The position numbers and the translations under genes were made by a program. Of a stretch of DNA of 64,000 nucleotides, positions 1 to 9,520 are shown piece by piece. The stretch's first letter is position 1. Each line of letters starts with the position of its first letter. A model generated the notes under the pieces. The model searched no databases, was not told the DNA's origin, and saw only the letters and a list, made by a program, of their open reading frames with translations. Source of the stretch: an uncultured Candidatus Melainabacteria bacterium (GTDB lineage: Bacteria; Cyanobacteriota; Vampirovibrionia; Gastranaerophilales; Gastranaerophilaceae); assembly GCA_947525005.1 (NCBI GenBank), contig CANNUY010000004.1:94661-158660 (forward strand), given 5' to 3'.

Positions 1-240
1 GTAAGAAGTGGTAAAGATGCTTATGGTTATGATGCATTATTATACAGATACGTTGATATGTTTGAAGCTGGAATTGTTGACCCTGCTAAGGTAACACGTT
101 CAGCATTAGAAAATGCAGCATCTGTAGCATCAATGTTGTTAACAACTGAAGCAGCTGTTGTTGATATTCCAGAAGAAAAACCTGCTATGCCTGATATGTC
201 ATCTATGGCAGGCATGGGTGGTATGGGTGGTATGATGTAG
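1..240 (+). CDS. groEL: Chaperonin GroEL, C-terminal part only
   Basis: The reading frame is open from the first base and ends at a TAG. Its 79 residues match the end of the 60-kDa chaperonin: the equatorial-domain stretch with YDALLYRYVDMFEAGIVDPAKV and an alanine-rich helix, then the flexible Gly/Met tail ending GGMGGMM that is typical of bacterial GroEL. The ATP-binding and apical domains lie outside the window. The protein forms the double-ring folding machine in the cytoplasm. A stem-loop follows the stop, so this is probably the last gene of its transcript (groES-groEL is the usual order). Family assignment is secure; nothing can be said about the start. Confidence 0.95.
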   Translation, partial: VRSGKDAYGYDALLYRYVDMFEAGIVDPAKVTRSALENAASVASMLLTTEAAVVDIPEEKPAMPDMSSMAGMGGMGGMM

Positions 241-282
241 TCTTTGACTACAGATTAAACCTGTAAACCCTTATAGAAAATC

Positions 283-320
283 AAATCAGAGAGCCATTTT
301 GACTCTCTGATTTTCTATTA
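283..320 (+). terminator. Rho-independent terminator after groEL
   Basis: An 11-bp perfect stem (AAATCAGAGAG at 283-293 with CTCTCTGATTT at 303-313) encloses a 9-nt loop. It is followed by a T-rich but interrupted tail. It lies 43 nt after the groEL stop. Confidence 0.75.
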
Positions 321-440
321 TTTAAAAACTATATAGATATTCTAGAAATATTACAAAATGTAAATATTTGTTAGACAGCTGAAATTTCAAGCTATATCAT
401 GGTTTTTATAAATTTAAGAGAGAAACATTGTGAGGTGGAT

Positions 441-2057
441 ATGCCTAGTTTTAATATTGATTTTCTAAAAAATTTATTCAAAGTTGGAATAACCAAATCT
501 GAATTCATAAGCGCTTATACAGAAATGTGTAAAAATTCAGAAAATTCTAATGAATTAGATGGAGTTTCCATTTTTGATGCAGACAAAACAGAATCTATGG
601 CCAGTGACTTATTTGATATGATAAATATTAATAAAGCAAAAGAAGGCAAGGAAGATTCATTAGATGTTGATGAAATAAGTCAATTTTCTAATCTTGATAA
701 AACAGACGGTAAAGACAATATGACCGATTCTGATTTAAAAGTTTTATTAAATAATTACGAACAAAAAGTAGCTTCTGAAAATAAAATTGACACTCCAGAA
801 AAAATGTATAAAACAGCTATGTCAAAAGAAGCTCCAAACGGTGATTCTGCAAATACTTATTTACAATCGTTAGAACATCAGATTTCTTCAATAGAGTCAC
901 TTGCAACAAGACGTCAAGAAAATTCTATCCAAATTATGATGAATTATCATAACGAAATAAATCAGCTTGTTCAAAATGATAACAATGTGAGTGCTGATTT
1001 AAAAGCAAAATATGCTAAAGAAAATGAAAAACTAAACAAACTAAATTCTGAACAATCAAATATTCAATCAAAAATTCAAAATACTCAATCTGAATTAGAC
1101 AGTGCAAATGCTGATTCTGAAAATCTTCAAGACAATATTGAGTATGCTCAAAATAACCCAGATGATAAAACTGATTACACATCAGATTACAATAATGCTC
1201 AAAAAACTGTTGATAAACTTGGAAAAAGTTTGAATTCATTACAAAGAAAATATTCAGCAAACATTAGACAAATTTCCACTGTAAGCCAAAATTTAAAATC
1301 ATATCAACAAGAGATATCTGCACAAAGTAGTTCAATAAAGGCAAAAATAGAACAACTTAACCAAAAAATTGAGATGGAGCAAGCATCTTGTACAAAAGAT
1401 GTTGAAAGATACAACCAAAACATAAGCGACTTAAAATCCGCTCAAACATATGCAATTAATCAAATCCAAGCAGAATCTGCAACAACAGCAGAATCTTATG
1501 GAAACGGTGATGACACGTATGTATTTGATGAAAGCAACTATAGCAAAGAAGCAGTCAATGCAGTAGAACAACGATGGGCTTCAAAAGCAAAGAAATACGG
1601 ACTCGACCATAAATTCTTTGCAAAAGTTGTAGCAATCTCAAAAGACTTAAAGTGCGACCCTAACGAATTGCTTGGGGTAATGAATTCTGAATGTGGATTA
1701 AACGCATCTGCTAGAAACTCAAATGGTGGTGCAACTGGTCTTATCCAATTTATGCCACGAACAGCAAAAATACTTGGAACTTCAACTGATAAATTATCAA
1801 AAATGAGTGCTTATGATCAACTTGATTATGTAGCAAAATTCTTTAAGATGAACAAAAAGACCTACAAAATGGGTGATGGACCAATGTCAGCAGGTGATTT
1901 ATATTCACTAGTATTCTTACCTGGTAGAGCAAATAGAGAAGTTTTGACATCGTCTGGAGAATTGTATTATAGAGCCAATGCAGGTCTTGATATGAACGGC
2001 GATGGCAAGATTACAAAAGCTGACTTAAATAGACGTGTTCACAAGTTTATGGCATAA
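441..2057 (+). CDS. EF-hand, coiled-coil lytic transglycosylase
   Basis: 538 residues from the ATG at 441, chosen because GAGGTGG lies just upstream; an in-frame ATG at 399 has no such site. The N-terminal ~110 residues hold Asp-rich, EF-hand-like calcium loops (FDADKTESM, NLDKTDGKDNMTDSD). Residues ~135-330 are a long Gln/Asn/Lys-rich coiled coil. The C-terminal third is a soluble lytic transglycosylase (SLT/GEWL) domain: NSECGLN with the probable catalytic glutamate E417, then GATGLIQFMPRTA. A last EF-hand loop, DMNGDGKITKADL, starts near residue 517. The domain family cleaves the peptidoglycan MurNAc-GlcNAc bond. No signal peptide or membrane segment is visible, so the route to the wall is unclear. 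Domain call firm, biological role inferred. Confidence 0.85.
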   Translation: MPSFNIDFLKNLFKVGITKSEFISAYTEMCKNSENSNELDGVSIFDADKTESMASDLFDMININKAKEGKEDSLDVDEISQFSNLDKTDGKDNMTDSDLKVLLNNYEQKVASENKIDTPEKMYKTAMSKEAPNGDSANTYLQSLEHQISSIESLATRRQENSIQIMMNYHNEINQLVQNDNNVSADLKAKYAKENEKLNKLNSEQSNIQSKIQNTQSELDSANADSENLQDNIEYAQNNPDDKTDYTSDYNNAQKTVDKLGKSLNSLQRKYSANIRQISTVSQNLKSYQQEISAQSSSIKAKIEQLNQKIEMEQASCTKDVERYNQNISDLKSAQTYAINQIQAESATTAESYGNGDDTYVFDESNYSKEAVNAVEQRWASKAKKYGLDHKFFAKVVAISKDLKCDPNELLGVMNSECGLNASARNSNGGATGLIQFMPRTAKILGTSTDKLSKMSAYDQLDYVAKFFKMNKKTYKMGDGPMSAGDLYSLVFLPGRANREVLTSSGELYYRANAGLDMNGDGKITKADLNRRVHKFMA

Positions 2058-2068
2058 AAAATTTAATT

Positions 2069-2116
2069 CGTCATTTCAGCGTGCTGTGAACTTTTTTACA
2101 GCAAGCGAAGAATCAC
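2069..2116. repeat. Decayed dispersed GTCATT-type repeat
   Basis: CGTCATTTCAGCGTGCTGTG, then a T run, ACAGCAAGCG and GAATC. It resembles the better preserved copy at 30808-30855 and the wider GTCATTGCG...GCAATCC family in this window. GCTGT (2083-2087) and ACAGC (2098-2102) can pair around the T-rich loop, so it may also act as a weak terminator for the transglycosylase gene. Confidence 0.5.
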
Positions 2117-2242
2117 TACATACATATTTCATAATATCATTGAAATAGTGTAGAAAACTTCTAAAAACTCATATAAATGTTTGATACAAAAAACCCAATA
2201 ATTTATTACAATCAATATATTGGGAATGGAGAGAATATTTAT

Positions 2243-3166
2243 ATGGTAAGACGAACAAATTCTAACCTTGCAAAGGTACTTGAGGTACAAAAACCTGATT
2301 TAAAGGTTGCAAAGGAAGTAAAAACTACTGCATACAACGATATCAACTTAAAAAGTTGGAAAGACTACGATTATGTAAAGACTGATACGTTGTGGGAGTT
2401 TCCTAATCGTCTTAGAGAAGGTGGTCACTCTAACGAGTATCACGGCAATTTTATACCTCAAATTGTTCAACAGTTTTATCATAGATATACAAAAGAAAAT
2501 GATGTTGTATTGGATTTATTCTTTGGTTCAGGAACATCAGGAATTGAAGCTATCAATATGAATAGACGTTGTATTGGTGTTGAATTAAAAGAAGAACAAG
2601 CAGAATTAGTATCTGAAAAATTCACACCTAAACAACTCGTTACAGATGTGAATGTTATCTGTGCAGATTCTTCAAGCGAACTTGCTAAAGAAAAAATCAA
2701 GGCAAGATTAGATATTATGCGTGTTGAGAAAGCTCAATTATTGATATTACACCCACCTTATGATGATATCATCAAATTTTCTGACAAAGAAGAAGACTTA
2801 TCTAATTGTGCTACAACAGAAGAATTTTATGATGGGTTTGAAAAAGTTGCAAAAAACGGCTATGATTTATTAGAAGACAAACGATTTGCAGCACTTGTAA
2901 TCGGAGATAAATACGCAAATGGAGAAATAATCTCTTTAGGATTTGAATGCCAAGAACGTATGAAACGACTAGGTTTTGTTCATAAAGCAACAATCGTTAA
3001 GGATATGCAAGGTAACGAAAAAGCAAAAGGTAAAGATGCAAATCTTTGGAGATATAGAGCATTAGCTGGTGGATTTAACACCTTTAAACACGAATATATA
3101 ATGATTTTCCAAAAAGATGAAGCTAGAAAACGCAAACTTGAAAAGTTGAATGCATCATTAAAATAA
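2243..3166 (+). CDS. Orphan SAM-dependent DNA methylase (N4/N6 type)
   Basis: 307 residues from the ATG at 2243, which has GGAGAG nine bases upstream; an in-frame ATG at 2177 lacks a site. A SAM-binding motif I (VVLDLFFGSGTSG, near residues 88-100) is preceded by the usual helix (HGNFIPQIVQQFYHRYT). It is followed by the acidic ribose-binding end of strand 2 (CIGVELKEEQ). The catalytic position reads LHPPYDDI (H170-Y173) where most DNA amino-methylases have DPPY or NPPY. The family methylates exocyclic amino groups of adenine or cytosine. No restriction endonuclease or specificity subunit is adjacent, so it looks solitary: a regulatory or protective methylase, or possibly an RNA methylase. 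Fold secure, target unknown. Confidence 0.75.
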   Translation: MVRRTNSNLAKVLEVQKPDLKVAKEVKTTAYNDINLKSWKDYDYVKTDTLWEFPNRLREGGHSNEYHGNFIPQIVQQFYHRYTKENDVVLDLFFGSGTSGIEAINMNRRCIGVELKEEQAELVSEKFTPKQLVTDVNVICADSSSELAKEKIKARLDIMRVEKAQLLILHPPYDDIIKFSDKEEDLSNCATTEEFYDGFEKVAKNGYDLLEDKRFAALVIGDKYANGEIISLGFECQERMKRLGFVHKATIVKDMQGNEKAKGKDANLWRYRALAGGFNTFKHEYIMIFQKDEARKRKLEKLNASLK

Positions 3167-3264
3167 GAAGGATAAAAATTAAATGTAAGCTATAAGCAAA
3201 GTTTTGAGGGTACTGATATAGAAACTACCCGAAAATGATAGAGAAGCTTGCAAATGCTAGTTGG

Positions 3265-3276
3265 TGATAATATAAT
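3265..3276 (+). promoter_or_regulatory. -10 element placed for a leaderless mRNA
   Basis: TATAAT at 3271-3276 ends six bases before the ATG at 3283, and no ribosome-binding sequence lies between. Transcription would start at or within a base or two of the start codon. An overlapping GATAAT (3266-3271) preceded by TG is an alternative. Confidence 0.55.
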
Positions 3277-3282
3277 AACGAT

Positions 3283-6200
3283 ATGAAGTGTCCTAAATGT
3301 AATTGTGAAATCAATGAGAAAGATAGAGTTTGCCCGAATTGTAACAGAGTTCTTTTGTTAGAATGTCCTATTTGTCATAAATTAAATAGGTCACCTATCT
3401 GTGAAGATTGTGGTTTTATTATAGTCAATAGATGTCATAATTGCGGAAAATTCAACCAAACTATTATAGGAGAATGTCAATCCTGTGGATTTGACACCTA
3501 TGTTAGTGCTGCCTTAAATGATGCAGAAGTAGAAGAATATGGGTGTTTAGTCATTTCTTTCCCTAATATTGATAGACTTCGTGGGATTTTGAAGAAAAAA
3601 CCTTTTACAAATTTTTATAACACTTTAAAAAAATATATCTTTGATTATGCAAAACAGAACGATATTCGAGCATCTATTGTTAACGACTTATTTGTTTTGA
3701 AATGCTACAAAGAAGTAACCACATTTTCTTCTATCAATAAAGCAGTAAAATCAGCCATAACATTGATGGATAAATTGGCAGAAGTTAGTTATAAACTAAA
3801 ACTTAAAAAGAATTTCAAATTAACTTGCAAAATGACTATTCTAAAACGCTCTATTGAAGCTGAACGAAAACCTTATAACACAGGTTTGAACATAAAACTT
3901 GTGGAAACTGAAAACATTGATGAATATATGACAGGGTTACAAATTATTACTGACCAGCACGTCAATAATATGATTTCACGTCAATACAAACAAGAAATGA
4001 TATATTCTTCACAGATTGAAGATGAGCTGATTGAATTTTACGAATTTCCATTAAGTGAAAACATTACTCCTCGATATGAAGAAGACTTGAATTTAAAACA
4101 AAACATTTTAACACGTCCTAAAATTATCCCTGGAGAACAGATTATAAAAGAACAAGAAAAAGAAGGGACTAACACTAATAAAAATTCACCAATAGATTTT
4201 CAAACTAATTGCAAATTTATGATGGTAGAAGGGGTTGAAATTCAATCAAAACTTGATGAAATTCTGTTACACAAATCTATAATTGCATTAAAATACAAAG
4301 AACAATTACAGATTGATTCAGGTGAAATTTATGACGTTGCAAAGAACATGAATAAAAGATTGCTTCATGCAGTTTGTTTAAAAGGTTTCAAATATTCACC
4401 TTATGCACTATTTGTTCAACTTATAGCCAATTACTTAGGCTATGACATCAAACTTGGAGATTTATCAGACTCTCAAAAAACAGAACTTTTAAAAATTGAC
4501 AAGGACAACTTGCTATACAATCTGCTTACCCATAAAAAATGTAATCAAAAGCCAAAAACATTACAAAAAAAGTATATTTCACTGTTTAAAAACTTTCTAA
4601 AACTACAAAAAAACACACTTATATATATTGAAAACTTTGATTTAATTGATGAAACTTCATTGATGATATTTGAAAAAGTTTTTCATAAATTTTCTGAATA
4701 CGATTTGACATTACTAGTAACAGTGCCTTACTCATATTTCTTGCACAAAGAAATTCCTGAGCTTATGTACAAGGACGAATACAAAGAAATAACTATCGTT
4801 AAATCGTCTTTTAATAAAATGTTATCAGCATTACCTTATGACCTTTCAGAAGTAGAAAACTCTTATTACTTAAACAAAATCAAATATCAATGCTGTGGTG
4901 GAAATATGTATTTTAACCAAGCAATCAATTACTTAATTGACTCTAACCTTTTTGTTAACAATAATGACAAATTGGTTCTTAACACAGGTAAAACTAACAT
5001 TGTTCCAGCAACACTTGAACAATTAATAATAAAAAAGTTTGAACTATTAAACCAAAATGAATGTTATATTCTCGCATACGCAATATATTTAGGTGCAAAC
5101 ATTGATATTCAGCTTCTCAAACATTTAAGAATTGAAAACCTTGATGATGCTATTAAAACACTTTCAAAACAAGGATTTATATATGTATCAAACAATATTG
5201 TTAATATATCAAACTTCAAATTGATTAAAGCTTGTATAACAACCTTCTTACAAGATGATATAAAAGCTATGCTTGAAAATAATATAAAAGAATACTTACC
5301 AAAAGAATCATATAACATCGTTAAAAAATATGAAATGTTGGTTGATGATATTTTCACTATATATGATTTATGCGAATATTCAATCAACAAAGGTGATTTT
5401 AATGCATATCTTAGAAACTGTAAGAGATTTTTAAAACACCTTTATTCAATATCTGATGATGAAATATCTGGTGATTTATTAGAGGCACGAGAAGATATTT
5501 ATAATATACTATCCCAATATATCGACCAGTATCCATCTGACAAAATTTATACAATAGCAAAAAATATATTAGAAGATTGTATCGAAAAAGGTGACGAAAT
5601 AAAAGTTTTAAAGATTTCAAAACTTATGTTAAAATCTGCGATGCTTGGTGAAAACTACAATATCGCCCAACAAAGTTTGCATAGAATATTGGTAAGACTT
5701 TCAAACCCTGCATTGACAAAACGTACAAATAGCAATCTTTTACAACAATTTGTATATTCTTGCACAAATGTCAAATTATTATTTTATACAGGAAACTTAA
5801 AAGGCTGTATCAATGCTTTAGATAATATTATTGATACAGTAAATAGTAACCCTGACTTTTTGATTAAAATTCATTCTAATAACAAAACAAAAAGTATTTT
5901 TTCATCATATCTTATGTCAGTAATTATTTATGGTGCAATCTCAAGAATATTATTGAATATGGACGATATTGAACCATTTATAACACGTATTGAAACCTTA
6001 TTAGATGAAAAAATTCAATGGAAACCTTTAATATTGGCACTAGAAAAACTGTTACACAATGAAGAATTCTCTATTGAAAATGAAGATATTTTCTATGATG
6101 TAACCTCAGATATTTTATTAGGGTTCTTAAATTCACACAAATATTTTGAAAAAGATTACAATGAATTTGTTCAAGCTATTTACAAGATTAAAACTTATGC

Positions 6201-6627
6201 AAAAAAACACAAAGAAAACTTTGTTAATTTAGTATGTGACTTATTGATTGGATACAGTTATCAAAGATTGGGTTCTTTTGAAAAGTCAAAATTAATATTC
6301 TCAGATGTATTAACGATTTCCCAAAAATCAGGAATGAGATTTATTTCTGTACTTGCAGTATTCTTCCTAGCTAACTTAAAGTTCAATATGAAAGAATATG
6401 AAATTGCATTAAAATTAGTTGAAAACAATATTTCAACAATCCTAAACATGCATTGTGACGAGTGTTTCATCTCTGTTCTAACAGGCATTTTATACGTAAA
6501 TATATTATCAGCACAAAACAAACTTGAAGGTAATGAAAGAAAAATGCTTGAAAAAATAGATTATTGTTGCGAAAGATATAATTTAAACTATTTAAAAGAG
6601 TTAATGGGAGAATTAGCTAAACAGTAA
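3283..6627 (+). CDS. Zinc-ribbon, cyclase-like, degenerate ATPase and helical-repeat protein
   Basis: 1114 residues. The first 68 carry six CxxC pairs (CPKC, CPNC, CPIC, CEDC, CHNC, CQSC), i.e. three stacked zinc ribbons. Residues ~85-260 (GCLVISFPNIDRLRG onward) are laid out like a class III nucleotide cyclase fold, but I see no conserved metal-binding aspartates. Residues ~310-560 look like a STAND/AAA ATPase: a Walker-B-like strand (LIYIENFDLID, near residue 446) without any GxxxxGK[ST] loop. The last ~450 residues are mostly helical, as in TPR-type repeats. This order (zinc ribbon, cyclase, ATPase, TPR) is known in large bacterial signalling proteins. Here both enzymatic cores appear degenerate, so a scaffold or sensor role is more likely. 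Domain calls beyond the ribbons are inferred. Confidence 0.55.
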   Translation: MKCPKCNCEINEKDRVCPNCNRVLLLECPICHKLNRSPICEDCGFIIVNRCHNCGKFNQTIIGECQSCGFDTYVSAALNDAEVEEYGCLVISFPNIDRLRGILKKKPFTNFYNTLKKYIFDYAKQNDIRASIVNDLFVLKCYKEVTTFSSINKAVKSAITLMDKLAEVSYKLKLKKNFKLTCKMTILKRSIEAERKPYNTGLNIKLVETENIDEYMTGLQIITDQHVNNMISRQYKQEMIYSSQIEDELIEFYEFPLSENITPRYEEDLNLKQNILTRPKIIPGEQIIKEQEKEGTNTNKNSPIDFQTNCKFMMVEGVEIQSKLDEILLHKSIIALKYKEQLQIDSGEIYDVAKNMNKRLLHAVCLKGFKYSPYALFVQLIANYLGYDIKLGDLSDSQKTELLKIDKDNLLYNLLTHKKCNQKPKTLQKKYISLFKNFLKLQKNTLIYIENFDLIDETSLMIFEKVFHKFSEYDLTLLVTVPYSYFLHKEIPELMYKDEYKEITIVKSSFNKMLSALPYDLSEVENSYYLNKIKYQCCGGNMYFNQAINYLIDSNLFVNNNDKLVLNTGKTNIVPATLEQLIIKKFELLNQNECYILAYAIYLGANIDIQLLKHLRIENLDDAIKTLSKQGFIYVSNNIVNISNFKLIKACITTFLQDDIKAMLENNIKEYLPKESYNIVKKYEMLVDDIFTIYDLCEYSINKGDFNAYLRNCKRFLKHLYSISDDEISGDLLEAREDIYNILSQYIDQYPSDKIYTIAKNILEDCIEKGDEIKVLKISKLMLKSAMLGENYNIAQQSLHRILVRLSNPALTKRTNSNLLQQFVYSCTNVKLLFYTGNLKGCINALDNIIDTVNSNPDFLIKIHSNNKTKSIFSSYLMSVIIYGAISRILLNMDDIEPFITRIETLLDEKIQWKPLILALEKLLHNEEFSIENEDIFYDVTSDILLGFLNSHKYFEKDYNEFVQAIYKIKTYAKKHKENFVNLVCDLLIGYSYQRLGSFEKSKLIFSDVLTISQKSGMRFISVLAVFFLANLKFNMKEYEIALKLVENNISTILNMHCDECFISVLTGILYVNILSAQNKLEGNERKMLEKIDYCCERYNLNYLKELMGELAKQ

Positions 6628-6665
6628 ATATATCCTATTGTTTATTATAAATATTTTATAGTTTG

Positions 6666-6674
6666 TGCTATTCT
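6666..6674 (+). promoter_or_regulatory. Extended -10 placed for a leaderless mRNA
   Basis: TGcTATTCT, an extended -10 (TGn followed by a 5/6 match to TATAAT). It ends six bases before the ATG at 6681 and no ribosome-binding site intervenes. Confidence 0.5.
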
Positions 6675-6680
6675 ATATTT

Positions 6681-8552
6681 ATGAAAAAAGTGTGGGTATT
6701 AGTTTTAATTGTTTGTTTAATTATATTTAGTTGTATGCTTTGCATAAAAAAAGATACTCTAAACTCTGAATATACAATAGACACCACTAATATTAGAGAA
6801 AATCCATTAGCACAAAAGATTAATGGAAAGTATCCACTTCCAAAGACAGTTACAATAAATGGGGTTGATTATCTTCAATCGCAGACTCCTGTGGGTAAAT
6901 TTGGCGGGAAATTTGTTACTTCAACAATTGGAGAAGGTCCAAAAACATTTAATCCATTCACTTCAACAGATGCAACTTCATCTAGTATGGCAGAGATGAT
7001 GTATGACGGGTTGTTTACGTCTAATCCTATGAATGGTGACGTTATACCTAAGTTGGCTAAATCGGTGAAGATAAAAGGTAATAATTATATTATTGAACTT
7101 AGAAAAGGCTTAAAATGGTCTGATGGAAAACCTATTACAGCAGATGATGTGATGTTTACGTGGAACGATATTATCTTTGCTGGACTTGGTAATACATCTA
7201 CTCGTGATAGTATGATTATTGACGGTGAACTTCCTAAATTAACAAAGATTGATAACTATACTGTTATGTTTACTGTAAAGAAACAGTTTGCACCGTTTTT
7301 GAGAATGTTGTCTACTCCAATCGCTCCAAAACATTATTTTACAAAAGATAAACATTGGAAAGAAAATTTTGATAGATTTTTGTCTTCAAATACTGACCCT
7401 TCAACGATTGTGTCTAGTGGCGCTTTTAGACTAAAAGAATATGTGCCAGCTCAAAGAGTAATTTTTGAAAAGAACCCTAACTATTACGAGATAAACAAAA
7501 ACGGTGAAAAACTTCCTTATTTGGATAAGATTGTTTATTTGATTGTTGGTGATTTGAATAACGAAATTTTGAAATTTGAAGCAGGAGAACTTGATGAAAT
7601 ATCGTTAAAAGGTGGAAATGTCGCACGATATAAAGCTCGTGAAAATAACTCTGATTATATTATTTATAATCTTGGTGCTGATACAGGCACTATGTTTGTA
7701 ACGATTAACCTTAATAACAGAAGTTATATTGAAAAAGGAGTAAAAAAGTATTATGTAAACCCTGTTAAACAAAAATGGTTTGGGGATATTAATTTTAGAC
7801 GTGCGATTGATTATGCTATTGATAGGAAAAGTATGGTACAAAATATTGCTAACGGTATGGCAACACCTTTGTTTACAGCTGAAACACAGAACTCTGTGTT
7901 TATAAATAAGAACTTAAAAGGACACGACAAAAATCTTAAACTCGCAAAATATTATTTGCAAAGAAGCGGATTTTATGAACGCAACGGCAAATTATATGAC
8001 AAAACAGGTCATCTTGTAGAATTTGATTTATACACAAACGCAGGTAATACAGAAAGAGAAGCACTTGGAGTAATGCTTAAACAAGACCTTGCAGAACTAG
8101 GAATGCAGGTTAACTTTAAACCAATAGAATTTAATTCACTTGTAAACAAGATTACAAACTCATACGATTGGGATATGGTTATACTTGGTTTAACAGGAAC
8201 TCCTGTTGAACCTCATAATGGCAAAAATGTTTGGTATTCAGGTGGACCACTTCATTTGTTTAACCAACGTCCTGTCAATAAACCTGTAACTGATAGGTCG
8301 GATTGGGAAAAACAAATTGATGAAATCTTTGATAAAGGAGCGTTGGTGCTTGATTTCAAATCAAGAAAAAAATACTATGACAAGTATCAGGAGATTATTT
8401 ACAATCAAAAACCAATCATATACTTATATTCTCCAATTAGAATATACGCTATAAGGAATAAGTTTAAAAATATATATCCATCATCATTGTCAGGATTGAC
8501 ACATAATATTGTAGAAATTTATATTGATAACAATAAAGGAGCTGAAAAATAA
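6681..8552 (+). CDS. Peptide ABC transporter substrate-binding protein
   Basis: 623 residues from the ATG at 6681; an in-frame non-ATG-supported extension to 6663 adds six residues and hides the signal sequence. MKK plus a long hydrophobic stretch ending IIFSCML is a signal sequence with a possible, non-ideal lipobox. The rest is the family 5 extracellular solute-binding fold (OppA/DppA type): GPKTFNPFTSTDATS, then YDGLFTSNP, LRKGLKWSDGKPITADDVMFTW and FRRAIDYAIDR. The protein would bind oligopeptides or similar ligands at the outer face of the inner membrane. Its stop overlaps the next start by one base, so it is co-translated with the two permeases. Specificity cannot be read from the sequence. 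Confidence 0.9.
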   Translation: MKKVWVLVLIVCLIIFSCMLCIKKDTLNSEYTIDTTNIRENPLAQKINGKYPLPKTVTINGVDYLQSQTPVGKFGGKFVTSTIGEGPKTFNPFTSTDATSSSMAEMMYDGLFTSNPMNGDVIPKLAKSVKIKGNNYIIELRKGLKWSDGKPITADDVMFTWNDIIFAGLGNTSTRDSMIIDGELPKLTKIDNYTVMFTVKKQFAPFLRMLSTPIAPKHYFTKDKHWKENFDRFLSSNTDPSTIVSSGAFRLKEYVPAQRVIFEKNPNYYEINKNGEKLPYLDKIVYLIVGDLNNEILKFEAGELDEISLKGGNVARYKARENNSDYIIYNLGADTGTMFVTINLNNRSYIEKGVKKYYVNPVKQKWFGDINFRRAIDYAIDRKSMVQNIANGMATPLFTAETQNSVFINKNLKGHDKNLKLAKYYLQRSGFYERNGKLYDKTGHLVEFDLYTNAGNTEREALGVMLKQDLAELGMQVNFKPIEFNSLVNKITNSYDWDMVILGLTGTPVEPHNGKNVWYSGGPLHLFNQRPVNKPVTDRSDWEKQIDEIFDKGALVLDFKSRKKYYDKYQEIIYNQKPIIYLYSPIRIYAIRNKFKNIYPSSLSGLTHNIVEIYIDNNKGAEK

Positions 8553-9517
8553 TGAAGTTTTACAAATTTATATTAAAACGAATACTTCAAACAATTCCTT
8601 TATTGTTTATTGTTTCAATAATCAGTTTTTTCATTATAAGGTTATCACCTGTAGACCCACTTGCAGAATTGAGATTAAACCCATCAATTTCACAAGAAAC
8701 ATTAGCAAAGGAAAGAGCTAGACTTGGACTTGATAAACCTATTATTGTTCAATATGGACTATGGGCAAGTTCATTTGTTAGAGGAGATTTAGGCATAACA
8801 TCTAGTGGAGAAAAAGTTTCTGTGAAGCTTGCTGAAAGAATCCCTAACACATTACTTTTAACAAGTATTGTTATATTTATGACATGGATTGTAGGTATAC
8901 CATTAGGGGTGCTTGGCGCAGTTTTTAATAAGAGTAAATATGATAGGATACTTACTATATTCTCTAGTATAGGAATGGCGATACCGTCCTTCTTCTTTGC
9001 GATTTTATTGCTTATTTTTGCTGTTAAAACTGGTTGGTTTCCTGTTGGAGGCTTAACGAGTTATGATTATAACGAAATGAACTTCTTTGGTAAAGTTCTA
9101 GATATATCTAAACATTTGGTGTTACCTGTAACTGTCTTATTTACTATATCGTTAGCAGGATTGCAACGCCAGATGAGAGCTAATATGCTTGAAGTTTTAG
9201 ATAGCGATTATATCAAATTTGCAAGAGCAAAAGGAATTTCTGAATTTAAGGTAATTTTCAAACATGCATTAAGAAATGCTATGAATCCTATGATTACACT
9301 TTTAGGATTTGAATTTGCAGGGTTATTAAGTGGAGCAGCTTTGACTGAGTATGTTTTCCAATATCCAGGGTTAGGTAGATTGATACTTGAAGCAGTTTTA
9401 AAATCTGATATTAATCTTGTTATGGCATCTTTGATGATAGGTTCTATTATGTTAGTACTGGGCAATTTGTTAGCTGATATTCTTTTGATTATCACAGACC
9501 CAAGAGTTAGGGGGTAA
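8552..9517 (+). CDS. Peptide ABC transporter permease (OppB/DppB type)
   Basis: 321 residues, starting on the last base of the preceding stop codon. The N-terminus is typical of DppB (a first membrane helix, then SPVDPLAELRLNPSISQE and the arginine/leucine-rich ERARLGLDKP). Five further hydrophobic helices follow. The cytoplasmic EAA loop that docks on the ATPase is clear: ARAKGISEFKVIFKHALRNA. Partner of the permease immediately downstream and of the binding protein upstream. No ATPase gene is nearby, so OppD/OppF-like subunits must be encoded elsewhere. Confidence 0.93.
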   Translation: MKFYKFILKRILQTIPLLFIVSIISFFIIRLSPVDPLAELRLNPSISQETLAKERARLGLDKPIIVQYGLWASSFVRGDLGITSSGEKVSVKLAERIPNTLLLTSIVIFMTWIVGIPLGVLGAVFNKSKYDRILTIFSSIGMAIPSFFFAILLLIFAVKTGWFPVGGLTSYDYNEMNFFGKVLDISKHLVLPVTVLFTISLAGLQRQMRANMLEVLDSDYIKFARAKGISEFKVIFKHALRNAMNPMITLLGFEFAGLLSGAALTEYVFQYPGLGRLILEAVLKSDINLVMASLMIGSIMLVLGNLLADILLIITDPRVRG

Positions 9518-9520
9518 GCG

